DNA of 64,000 nucleotides from Harmothoe impar (lineage: Eukaryota; Annelida; Polychaeta; Phyllodocida; Polynoidae), in assembly GCA_947462335.1 (NCBI GenBank), contig OX381705.1:47808898-47872897 (forward strand), read 5' to 3'. The position numbers and the translations under genes are program-made. This document shows, one piece after another, positions 22,401-31,493 of the stretch. Each line of letters starts with the position of its first letter. Within the stretch, counting starts at the first letter, position 1. Under the pieces are notes generated by a model, which ran no database searches, had not been told where the DNA came from, and worked only from the letters and a program-made list of their open reading frames with translations.

Positions 22401-22576
22401 CCAGGTTCAAGCTAAGGCGACCCATCAAGACTTGCTACATCAACAGTCCAGAATACCGCGGCTCCAGACTCTGGGACAGACTGACTGCGCACAAGCAGAA
22501 GAGTGCCACCAAAGACATCTTTGTCAACAGCTTGACCCCGGCGGATCTGAGACCACTGGAACGACTAGTCATATAA
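19493..22576 (+). CDS. LINE ORF2: APE-type endonuclease and reverse transcriptase
   Basis: This 1027-aa protein nicks target DNA and primes reverse transcription of the element RNA (target-primed reverse transcription). The endonuclease/exonuclease/phosphatase domain spans about residues 83-300: LNTHSLKGK (Asn89), TESWL (Glu114), GGGVACYV (147-153), AYKPPRG, GDMNVN (Asp228, Asn230) and SDHMPV (Asp293, His294). The reverse transcriptase spans about 565-830: GRIVPLPKAG, NWRPVCLLN, GFIPGRSTNDA, FVDLRKAFDTV (Asp666), GVPQGSVLGPLLF (722-734) and YADD (753-756). A thumb and C-terminal region follow, with LPCLEYC and LQVLQNDCLR. No CCHC knuckle and no RNase H are seen. All catalytic residues are present and there are no internal stops, so it may be active. 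The ATG has G at -3. The first ~70 residues, which begin hydrophobic, are not part of the endonuclease; Met69 is an alternative start. Confidence 0.95.
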   Translation: MLFFYALCVTLMLSASYSNTRSGDCLIRRHSHLPLRPQNTSAWDLSYALRDTNRLLPHSRTGSAIPVSMHYRSFESVSKAKGLILVTLNTHSLKGKVKQLRKLYKGSDYLCITESWLHRNTRSTDVSLPHMKLYRNDRPNPRGIKGGGVACYVDNRHAPYTTRCPELTVTSRHLETIGLITKTPGQRYRVVITAYKPPRGNTKEAYKQLLAMLQLPMISNKEVWILGDMNVNTLYHHTVKYRYLTSFLRKAKLNYLQTGYTHYHPRGASILDHVYTNCDKISQNGIVNDSPSDHMPVYVIKKQMPTRKMKKTITGRSYKDYNKEALKAHIMDTDWSALDDPTTTSEAYNSLLDALVRYLDEFHPVKTFSVPDTKRPVFKENVMKLVRQRRKALKEARYIPRGLYNRHTAKARRLMKSIEATALANRRALILEDLMRYKDDPRQFWTVLKELWDGDRPDQQMSLKNAEGVRIPQDETSAYVNHFYSTIGLKLAEKFDPQPPNVQDQIEVPLADQLLLHPSDDNEIGKLVKRINTTKSSGMKHVRTNVLKDGLSCMPSVIRRIINYSMQEADFPPDWKIGRIVPLPKAGNLELVGNWRPVCLLNNCSKICEKVLHTRIMEHMISRNHMSNHQYGFIPGRSTNDAIFHLTKDLLESMNNNMPAAVVFVDLRKAFDTVNHSILFSKMSKFGIVGDTLKWTRSYLQARSQYTTANNIDSPTEPITCGVPQGSVLGPLLFLLYVNDVADAIQNTKGYIYADDLALVCSSNTPVRVQQLLQGDTVSVGIWSAKNQLTINEDKTKVLWIYPSTSPVDTMDLGIQLNGTYLEIVKSFNYLGVVVDRHLSFCQHLQKVIGTVRGKFTQLWNTRKETDKATTMMIYKTMVLPCLEYCPLLLDSGPVWAVKKLQVLQNDCLRIVNNIHDAREANVDALHDDAALEKLHVRRNRQILIYMFRRAKVKDNLLQPTRLLRVNIKARFKLRRPIKTCYINSPEYRGSRLWDRLTAHKQKSATKDIFVNSLTPADLRPLERLVI

Positions 22577-22794
22577 TTAACAGTATCCGACTATAGCCAA
22601 CACTATAAGTTCAAAGGACAGATACTTGACTTTGGCGCAGATAGTTGCTTTATCACTATCTTTACCTGTAATGAACTCATTAGGTATTTAAAAAGTCATT
22701 ATCGCATGAACAACGTGTAATATCAAATCGATATCCTGGCATTTATTGAAAAACGTCTGTATAGCTACGAATTATTAATGCCAATAAAAATCTA
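22577..22794 (+). other. 3' UTR of the LINE
   Basis: This short AT-rich tail follows the ORF2 stop. Its end is uncertain and no poly(A) or clear terminal microsatellite is seen. It probably carries the signal recognised by the reverse transcriptase. Confidence 0.45.
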
Positions 22795-22841
22795 AACTCA
22801 TCACCATGTTAAAACTGAAACCGCAAAGGGCGTCATTCATA

Positions 22842-23120
22842 AGGCCAAAAAAAAAGGTTTGTTTCAGGTCACCCGACCGACCCTATCTTAATAGGGCCGA
22901 CCCTACGTTTTTTATGCAATTTTGAAGACATTTTTATATTTTGATAATTTTTTGGGGTCAAATTTAGCTTTACAAAATTTTGGAAAAAAATTCCCCATCT
23001 TTACACTTTTTTGGGTCAATTTTAGAGGGAAAGTAAAAAATTTTAAAAAATCCGACCTACCGACCCTAGAGATTTTTCCCATGTTACCTGAAACAAAACT
23101 TTTTTATTTATTTGGCCTAA
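22842..23120. mobile_element. MITE-like inverted-repeat element downstream of the LINE
   Basis: The ends are inverted: AGGCC-polyA-GGTTTGTTTCAGGT at the left against ACCTGAAACAAAACTT-T-rich-GGCCT at the right. Sub-terminal CGACCCTA words occur on both sides. It has no coding capacity; about 280 bp. Confidence 0.6.
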
Positions 23121-24316
23121 ACAGAAAACTTCCATCCATTGACATAATAGTGATGGCCCTCATACTGGGATTAGCCATTAGAAATTCAGCATGGCTGCCA
23201 CAAAGCTTGTGATAAATGATAGATCTGAATTCATTGACCATAATTATATTGCCCATTTTGAACTTGAAATTATGTTTGTATGCTTAATGTAACCAGAGAG
23301 AGATCGCTTTCAAAAAAGCTACCTTTTGGTAGCTATCTTGAATGATTATAAAGCATGCACCTGCCGAATAACAAGAACCAGCTGGAAAAGTATTTTCTTT
23401 TAGATGGTCTAACCAGGCCAATCACAGAATTGCATTTTGTTATAGACAGTTGCAACTGTTAATGACAAACCTTTATTTCTTAGTGATGGTATGAAATGCT
23501 GGCGGTCGGGGCCATCTCGCTGAGCCTTGATAGAATTCATTGTGAATGTAGATTGGATCTGCTAATTATCCTTGTGCTAGTCAATCTTGTGTGCAGGTAA
23601 TACTTGGCAACTGATCAGAGCTGCCCGGAGCTGGTGTAGATGAACAATCATGTTTGACTAATAGAGTGATATAGGTGCATCCCATCATAGAGCCAAGTTT
23701 CTTTCCCATTACACTCATTGACCTTGTCCCATGCCAGACCGTGCCTAACCATTATGCACATGGACCAGACAACCTCTGCCCCAAGTTGGTCTCTTACTGA
23801 TTAGCCCTTCCCTGATCCCCAACCGTCTTGTCAGGACTGACACTCTACAGTTTCCTTCATAGTATTGCTTCGTCCTCTATGGTGTCTTCTCGCTTTCTCA
23901 TTCCACACTAAAATGTTAAATATTGAACATAACCATAGTCTGATATAGTCATCGGCAGTTAGATCTGTATTTCACCTTTGTCAGTTATTTCTGGATGGTC
24001 CTTGTACTTCCCTGTATGCCGGGATGGGCGTCCAAGTCTGCAGTACGTCAACACAACATCCTATAACGTCAATGACGGATTGGGGGATGAAAGAGGACCA
24101 GTGTGTATTGTAGAAATGTGTGGGTGGGAGAGGGGTGTACAACCACTATCCATGCCATAATCGTCATCTGTGTCAATAATGATATAGCGGCATTGGAGTG
24201 TGAGAAGCAAAACATTTATTTTATAATGTGTTATAGAATCTGATATTCCTTTTTAATGGTCACTACTATTTTCCTGCTCTGGTCTTTTTTGGAAATAATC
24301 ACTTTTCGTTACATGT
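23121..24316. other. Unassigned non-coding sequence
   Basis: No gene or repeat recognised. It includes an ACAGTTGCAACTGTTAA dyad near 23446. Confidence 0.45.
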
Positions 24317-24372
24317 AGAGTTTAGTGGCAATATCAGAGGGTAGTTACCTACTACTATTGCCACTAAACTCT
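24317..24372. repeat. 16-bp perfect inverted repeat
   Basis: AGAGTTTAGTGGCAAT at 24317-24332 is the exact complement of 24357-24372, with a 24-nt spacer. Confidence 0.85.
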
Positions 24373-25264
24373 GTTAACTCACCAAAAGACAGGAAAGGGT
24401 CGACCCTCTTATTACAATGCCATATTAAAGCTATATCTCGCTTACATGTCTCCAGGTTTAATTACTATGTGGCCACTTATAGTTTTTTTGCATTTCTTTC
24501 TAAAGTCCAATCTAGCGATTTGAATAAATCACCAGAAGATGAAATTCAGGGGAGAAATGTCTTGAGCACTGAGCGGCGTAAATACAGCATGTATTCCCAT
24601 CTTGGACTATACCTGGTCCTTAATAATGACAAACGCCTTTCCATGGTCTCTTTCTACCTGACACTGTCCTATATAGTATGCATGATCGGTCGTGGCAATG
24701 ATTACATTCATTGGGAGGGATTGCACAAACATTTGGCACAGATAGCAGCTTCTTGATGATAATATTTCGAAGCAGATATCGTGTTTCTTTTTGCACAAAT
24801 CGCGATTGGATGGTCAGCCTCTATGATTATTATATCATCTCCACAGATAGCGGTTATGACATAGATAGTGTTTGTACATGGGGACTGCGTGGGCGACATT
24901 GAGGGAGCCACTGAGGGTTATAGAAATGTTGCAGGGTGAAGGGATGGGAGTGGGTCGTATTATAAGGATACCATGCACAGCCATATGAACTGAGCCAGAC
25001 CACGATTTCCCATTTGAAAGGTGAAATTAGGCTAGTTCGAGTCGGCAAATATATATGTCTAGACTTATGGAAAGCTGATCGTGTAAACTCAAGAATTTCT
25101 CAAAATATTTGGTTTCTGTAACAAACATCATTTACAGGTGTCTGTACTCACAGGAGGAAATTGACAGCTTAAATGGGTTCATGTTCCTTACCCTAGTAGC
25201 AAGTCCACACGGGGCCAATTTGGTTTTAGCTCGGATTGGCTGTTTGAAGTCGGGCAAAACTTAA
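24373..25264. other. Unassigned sequence
   Basis: The 143-codon frame crossing this stretch starts with GTG inside the hairpin at 24317-24372 and has no recognisable domain. No other feature. Confidence 0.45.
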
Positions 25265-25267
25265 GCG

Positions 25268-25912
25268 CTGATTCCACTGCCGTCACCTGACGGATCCGTC
25301 GGCATTACGTCAATTTTTTTTGACGGAACTGCGACGGACAGCCCAAAACGTTCAACGGATGTACTGATTCAGCTTCCACCAGTCCGTCCGTCGACGGATC
25401 CGTCAACGGACGGACCAGTGGAAGCAGGAAAATGGAAATCCGTCCGTCAACGGGTGACGGATCCGTCACCATTTTGGCGGATCCGTCAATATTAAAATAT
25501 TTTAATATTTCCATCCCTTGACGGATCCGCCAAAATGGTGACGGATCCGTCACCCGTTGACGGACGGATTTCCATTTTCCTGCTTCCACTGGTCCGTCCG
25601 TTGACGGATCCGTCGACGGACGGATCAGTGGATCACTTTTTTGGGTCCTTATGACGGCTAATTTGGCTTCCACCAATCCGTCCGTCGACGGATCCGTCCA
25701 TTGACGGATCCGTCCATCGACGGATCCGTCAAAACAGGATCAAATATGGATAAAACACAATCAAATATGGACGGATCCGTTGACGGACGGATTGGTGGAA
25801 GCAGAAACTGGACGGATCCGTCCAAAATGGACGGATTTGACCCATCCGTTGACGGATTGGTGCAATTCCGTCGACGGATAGATCGCAACTCGACGGCAAT
25901 GGAGTCAGCCCT
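25268..25912. mobile_element. Foldback element built of GACGGATCCGTC palindromes
   Basis: Outer ends are inverted and imperfect: GCTGATTCCACTGCCGTC against GACGGCAATGGAGTCAGCC. The interior holds ten or more GACGGATCCGTC-type self-palindromes in various spacings. Frames across it are repeat artefacts. Confidence 0.8.
25383..25624. repeat. 107-bp perfect palindrome with 28-bp spacer
   Basis: Arms 25383-25489 and 25518-25624 are exact reverse complements by hand comparison. The 28-bp spacer is AT-rich (TATTAAAATATTTTAATATT core). Confidence 0.9.
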
Positions 25913-25929
25913 TTAGCTGGGTTTCATGT

Positions 25930-26200
25930 TGGGCAGATGGCTTGGCTGAAGTGTGGCCCCGGGCTGCCCATTTTGGGCTCAGATCAGTTTCAAAGCGGGC
26001 TGCCCGATTTGGGCTCAGATCAGTTTCAAAGTGGGCTGCCCGCTTTGGGTTCATGTTGGGAAGATGACAGGAAGCCCATCCAAAACCCGATCTGAGCCCA
26101 ATTCGGGCAGCCCACTTGGGGCCACACCAAAGCCGAGTGCCCTAAACCAACAGACGCCCATCGGTTAGCCCACTCCGGGCCGATGAGGGCTGAGGTTGGG
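25930..26200. repeat. GGGCTGCCC-type repeat, copy 1
   Basis: Two or more direct ~40-bp units (TTTGGGCTCAGATCAGTTTC then AAAGCGGGCTGCCCG), then units in the opposite orientation, then a tail GTGCCCTAAACCAAC...CCCATCGGTTAGCCCACTC. The tail is shared with 26960-27018. Confidence 0.75.
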
Positions 26201-26742
26201 TTTGGACATGGCAACTGGTCTAGTAGTTCTGATGATTGACACCAGATGTCACTACTGTACAATATATAGAGTTTTCCAACAAAGACCGATGAAAATGATT
26301 TCATACAATAATACAAGAAAGGGTTAAAGTGTAGTAGAATAGGAAACAATAAACAGATGCTCTCACTGCATAAAATAAGGTAGACTATATATATTTGAAT
26401 GATAAAAAAAAGGGTTCTCCAAGCAGGTATCCAGTGTAGACACTATTTCTGTGGCATTACAATTTGCTTAACACAGTCTCATAAGCTCCTTGTGGGTATG
26501 AACTATGGATTTGAAGGCCAATGTACACCCTAGACACTTGTCTATGATGCATGTGGCTCAAACCTGATGATAATAGGCCTGCTTGATACTTCCATTATTG
26601 TGTAGGAAGAGTATGATTATGCCTTGGGTTGATTAGCAGGACCTAGGATATCTGGTTTAACAAATACAAGAAATCATTTGGGAATGATTGAATAGATTCT
26701 AAAAACCCATGATTATCAGGCAGTGCTGTGGCACCAAATTAG

Positions 26743-27020
26743 CAAGCCCGTCCAAAAACTGATCTGCGCCCGCTTTCAACCCGTCCAAAAACCGATCTGA
26801 ACCCGCTTTCAGCTGTCCAAAAACCAATCTGAACCCTCTTTCAGCCCGTCAAAAAAACGATCTGAACCCACTTTCAGCCCGTCCAAAAACTGATCTGAAC
26901 CCAAAGTGGGCAACCCGTTCAAAACCCGGTCTGCACCCAACATGGGCAGCCCGCATGGGGCCAGACCAAAGCCCAGTGCCCTAAACCGACGGGAGCCCAT
27001 CGGTTAGCCCACTCTGGGCC
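26743..27020. repeat. CCCGTCCAAAAACCGATCTG tandem units plus shared tail, copy 2
   Basis: Five or six units of 33-38 bp, each CCCGTCCAAAAA-C(C/T)GATCTG-ACCC-CTTTCAG, then the same GTGCCCTAAACC...CATCGGTTAGCCCACTC tail as at 26130-26180. Same orientation as copy 1. Confidence 0.75.
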
Positions 27021-28203
27021 ACACTTGCAAACACAGTCTGAACCAGTCCGGGGCCACTGTGTGTTTCCATCAAAGGCCCTTCTCTCATTGCAGTGAATCA
27101 CTCTGGATGGCTCTTCCATAAGAACAAATCCCACGGGGCGATCTATGATGGAGAATCTCTGCGAATTGGCAATCTGTTGCATATTGGGAAGCTACCCCCA
27201 TATCGCAACGCATGACATCTGTTTATTATAATACTTTCTCCTGCTTAACCTGAGAATCGCTGCAAATACAATTGAATGCAAAGGCCAAGAAAATAAGGGG
27301 GTCACTCAAGATATCTTTTAAATAGTTTATATGTGAATTTCCCCATATGGCATGGTACAAGCATGTCCCTGTCCTTCCCAGCTATATATCCATATGGGCG
27401 CCTATAGAGTGTGCTAGTGGTCTTGTAATTATTGCCACAAACAACCCTTGAATTGGCAACTCATCAATATGAGTGAGTACTCATCTCCTTGAGTAGGTTA
27501 TTTGATTGGAGTAGAGTGTATTCTGATTCAATTTAGAATACTAAAGGACCTAAGATACATGGTTACTAGCCCACAGTAGTACATGAGTGCATGTCGGGTA
27601 ATATATTAATAACTGTTGATACATTATATTTTGAAGTACCTCCCCCTCCCACTACCACTTTTAATCGTCACAAATAGACTCAATTCAGCCCAAGACAGAG
27701 ATATTGCACTGAAAACCCTTGCCAAGGCCATATATTAAGGTCCCGATTTTGGTACCGATTTTGCATCTCAGGCCAATCTGGACTTCAGATCTCACATCAA
27801 ATATATTTGATTTTTATTGGTCAGCATGGACAGATCTCTAGGAATGTGTCTTCGCTATAGACCTATAGCGTGATGTAAATAAAAATAAACCCTAAAATCT
27901 GAAATATTTCCCTCTGGGAAAGGGTACCTGAATGCACCCTGCACTAAGGGCCTTTTTCGCAGATCGTGGCATAGAGTACTAGGGTTTGGTCTGATTGTGA
28001 GAATTGCCTGGATATCAGTTAGTAGATTCTCACCTGAACGTTTGAACATCCAGTTTACAAGCCAGGACTGAACACAAGCGTTCGGTTCTGGCTTGAGCTC
28101 TAAATATAATCTTTAGATTCTAAGTAGCAACTGCAATTAAGGACATTCATGGTAATGGGTTCTGGACAACTGAATCACCAGGGCTCGTATACTGGGGGTA
28201 GGT
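27021..28203. other. Unassigned sequence
   Basis: No gene or clear repeat. Confidence 0.45.
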
Positions 28204-28263
28204 ATGGTCAAATACCTTCTATTCCCACCTGTTGGGACGTATGGTCAAATATCTTCTATTCCC
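28204..28263 (+). repeat. Short direct repeat
   Basis: TATGGTCAAATA(C/T)CTTCTATTCCCA occurs twice, about 38 bp apart. Confidence 0.7.
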
Positions 28264-28308
28264 AATAATTGTGCCTCTTTAAGGCAATACATTATTGTAC
28301 TTTTGGGT

Positions 28309-28363
28309 GATTGACAGGCATGACCCCAGGTCATCTGCTGACCTGGGGTCACACCTGTCAATC
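28309..28363. repeat. 25-bp-arm hairpin
   Basis: Arms 28309-28333 and 28339-28363 pair with two mismatches and a 5-nt loop (core GACCCCAGGTCA / TGACCTGGGGTC). Confidence 0.9.
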
Positions 28364-30956
28364 ATCTTAGGATTTTGATGAAATTTTCATCTCAGCAATG
28401 ATTGTAATAGGTGCCCGACACAGGTATTTGAGGATTCAGCATAAATGTAAAGTAATAATATAGGTAGAAATATATATTTTCTAGCTGTGTACTAAAGGGG
28501 GAATGCAATTTCTAAAAACAGGAGTTGCATAAAATCACTAAAACCTTTTTTGCATAATACTTGGTTTAAACTTGGTTTAATTAACCATGATCTGACAGAT
28601 TTACTTTCGGGAGAATGGACCAGATAATCGGTTAGTGGAGCCCCATCTCATGTTTCTATTCAGTGCTTGGACGGGTTTCTGTGTACAGCGACTGGGTTTC
28701 TGTGCAGGAAGCCAGGTTTCCCAATCGGCTAGCCATATACAGTATGGGCTCCAGTCATAAAGAACAGCTTTCCCGACCAGATATTAAATTACTATCGTGG
28801 GAGGGGGAGGGGCTGCGGCAAGTCTAAGCTGAAATCACTTCGCACTAAATCCGTCTATATACATGAGTGGCTTAGTTTTTTTTCTCCTTGACAGCGTTTC
28901 AGCAAGTATCAGAGTATAGAATGAATGTATCGATAGAGGAGAGGGATACTAATGTGACTCATATATTCCTGCTGCACGCGGTGTACAAATTACTGTAGAC
29001 AAAAAGAGCCTATCATAGACCATTTACACAGTGTAGGCTTTTAAGTATAAATGGACCAACTTGTGGGGGATCAATTAGAGCTTTTGCCTAGTCATTGACC
29101 TCTAGAAGTCTATGAGGGGTGTATTACTAAAACCATTTCTACACATCAAAACAAATCTGGGATGCACATAATCCCTTACTCGATCCCCCAGGTGGGAGAG
29201 TTACTCAGAGTATAGACCCGGTCATGATTGTTGCCACGCACTACCCATCTAGAACTACAATGTACAAGAATTCTGTCCCCAGATTGAGTCTCATGATTCA
29301 TTCAACATAAATGTCGAAATGAAGGGGAAACCCCTGCTAAAGAAACCCTGCTATACTCTCACTAAAAGACAAAAAGGGTCATGTGAACTCCACCAATTTT
29401 AGCATGTGTGCATTTGGCAACGCCTGGAGGATTCCACTGCTGAACATTCAGGTACAGGGGAGCAGGGACAAGTCTTAAAGCTAGTTGCTGTGTCCACATT
29501 ACCGGATTGACACCGGACCCAGTGGGGTTCCATTGATGATGGGGATCAGGCCTCTCCATTCCCTCTACCCTCCACCATGACCCTGGTGACCTGGTGTCCG
29601 GGTCAGGAGCATTTAGATACTGGAGGCTCGTCGGTCAGCTCGGCTGGAGGCACTGAAGCTGACTAGGCTCTCCTCACAGGGACTCCGGGGCAATAGAGTG
29701 GGGTCCGGGAGTGAGGTGAAGGTTCTCTAGAGGGTACCCTCTAGAGCTGTCTGTGCCCATTATCCAAAGCTAGCTGAGAGCGATTTGGAATTGTATTAAA
29801 GTAGGATAGCAATAGAAGACTGAATATGGTCTACCCGAACTAGATAAATACGAACCAGGCTGGTATGTATGTATGTATATGATACTATAAAAGAACATAA
29901 TTATATATGTGTTTTTTTATAGTTTATTGGGTCTAACTGCAGCTTTTACCCTAGAAACTAGCTAACGCGCATTGCCTTTCTGCCTTTTGCCGCATTGCCT
30001 TTCAGCACCCCCTGAAAATTGTTCTTCTTTTCTGGGTGTGGAGGGAGGTGACAAACAACATGCTAACAGGGGTCATCTATAGTTATCACGCCAAATAATG
30101 ACCATCAGGTATGAAGATATATTTGTCTAGACAAATAAAAGGGCTAGGTGATGCTGCTTCTGCCAGCGATTGATGCCACATTACCTAGGGACAGTGTCTG
30201 GCTTTTGCCTTCTGTAGTCTTCTGACGGCTGGTCTTCTGAAGATGGGAAGCTAGGGAAGGGGAGTGGATTATATGGAGCAAGTGCATGCCATCCGCTGAG
30301 GTTATCACATAGCCTCAAGACAATCCTGTGGGTGGGGTCCGTTTTCTTAGCAGGCCTTCAAAGTCAGTAAGCCTGTTTCTAAGGTACCACATCCAGTTTT
30401 GGTGAACCAAATCAATAAATACCATATACCTCTGTTCTGTGTAGACAATAATAACCACTCCTTTAATTATATATGTTTAACAAGCAGGTCACTCATTGTC
30501 AGAATAAATACGATATGTGCAGTTCCAGTGCATACACCTAATCATGGGAAACTGTGTTCGTAGATTTATTAGTTTGGGAAAAAGCTATTGGTTGACGGCC
30601 AATGTAAGTAGTAAAAGATGTTTAAGCCTCTGGGTCCATGAGCTCAACTATTATACAGATTTGAGTCGGCATACTACCCACATGGTTGTGTGATAATGTA
30701 TAACTAATCAACACTGTCAAACACTATATATGCTAGTGAGGGTGTGGGGTTTCGCTAAAAAGTGATAAGCAGTAGAAATAGAATGTAGATTAAAGTTCTG
30801 ACATTGTCATACGTAATTGTAATGCCTAATAAAGTCCAGTTGCTGGTCACCTTGCCCTCTTTCTTATATGTACCCATCCTATATGGCTATAGCTATAGTA
30901 GAGTAAAAGATATTTAGAGATGGTAACGGCCACGAAATTGGAGCCAAAAACGCTAC
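28364..30956. other. Unassigned sequence with one short perfect palindrome
   Basis: No gene recognised. A 22-bp perfect palindrome (CTCTAGAGGG and its complement) lies at 29725-29746, and a small (TATG)n run near 29864. Confidence 0.45.
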
Positions 30957-31493
30957 TGACAGTTCAAACTGTCAATAGCGGATAAGATTCCTGTTATTGA
31001 ACTTCCTCAAGGAAACGGTCAATGGTGGAACAGTTCTGTCTCAATGGCAGCTTCTTACCTGACATTGGAGTAAATATTAACCTTTGAGTCAAAATGAAAC
31101 TTCGAGTCCAAATTAACATGGGAATGAAAATGGACATTGCAAGTTTGAAATGTTAATAAAAGGACATTTTCCACTGTTGACAGTTTGAACTGTCAAAAAG
31201 CAAGATAATGGTGGGCTAGCTATTGACCCTACAAACTGCAAATGATAGAAAGTAATCGAGCAGTCAATATTTACCAGGATAAATCTTATTGACAGTTTAC
31301 GCTGGCAATGATAGATTAGTTTTCCCTTTAATATTGATAGTTCAATTTCTGGAACTGGCAGTAAGAGTTTCTTGTTCTGTTGTTGACATTTTAAATTAGT
31401 TGTCAATAAGAGTATTATATTCTGGTATTGACAGTTCGAACTGTCAATGAGGGAAGAGGGATTTTACTCTGTCATTGACCGTTGGAACTGTCG
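30957..31493. repeat. Degenerate repeat of TTGACAGTT-AACTGTCAA palindromes
   Basis: Palindromes at 30957-30974, 31177-31196, 31383-31406, 31428-31447 (perfect, TTGACAGTTCGAACTGTCAA) and 31475-31493, with weaker ones near 31010 and 31288, at irregular intervals. Confidence 0.7.

Larger units (their letters stand above)
14923..22794 (+). mobile_element. Full-length three-ORF LINE (non-LTR retrotransposon) with a NADAR domain
   Basis: Seen: three long frames in order on one strand, ORF1 (RNA-binding protein plus NADAR), an SGNH-like frame, and ORF2 (endonuclease plus reverse transcriptase), with no stop or frameshift in any of them. There are no LTRs, integrase or RNase H. The ends are uncertain. 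The proposed limits rest on two similar but not identical ~20-bp stretches, 14903-14922 and 22795-22815, which could be a diverged target-site duplication. The left limit falls on a (CAT)n run at 14923. No poly(A) tail is evident; an A-rich run at 22847 belongs to the neighbouring MITE. Known: elements with an APE endonuclease and an esterase-like ORF occur in the CR1/L2 and related clades. I cannot assign the clade without a tree. Intact ORFs suggest recent activity. Confidence 0.85.

Noticed and set aside
24325..24756. 143-codon frame on the + strand
   Set aside because: Starts with GTG inside a hairpin, shows no domain or conserved motif, and is of a length expected by chance in 64 kb.
25305..25916. 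Asp-Pro-Ser-Thr repeat proteins on both strands
   Set aside because: Frames read through GACGGATCCGTC palindromes; the same peptide appears on both strands because the DNA is palindromic.
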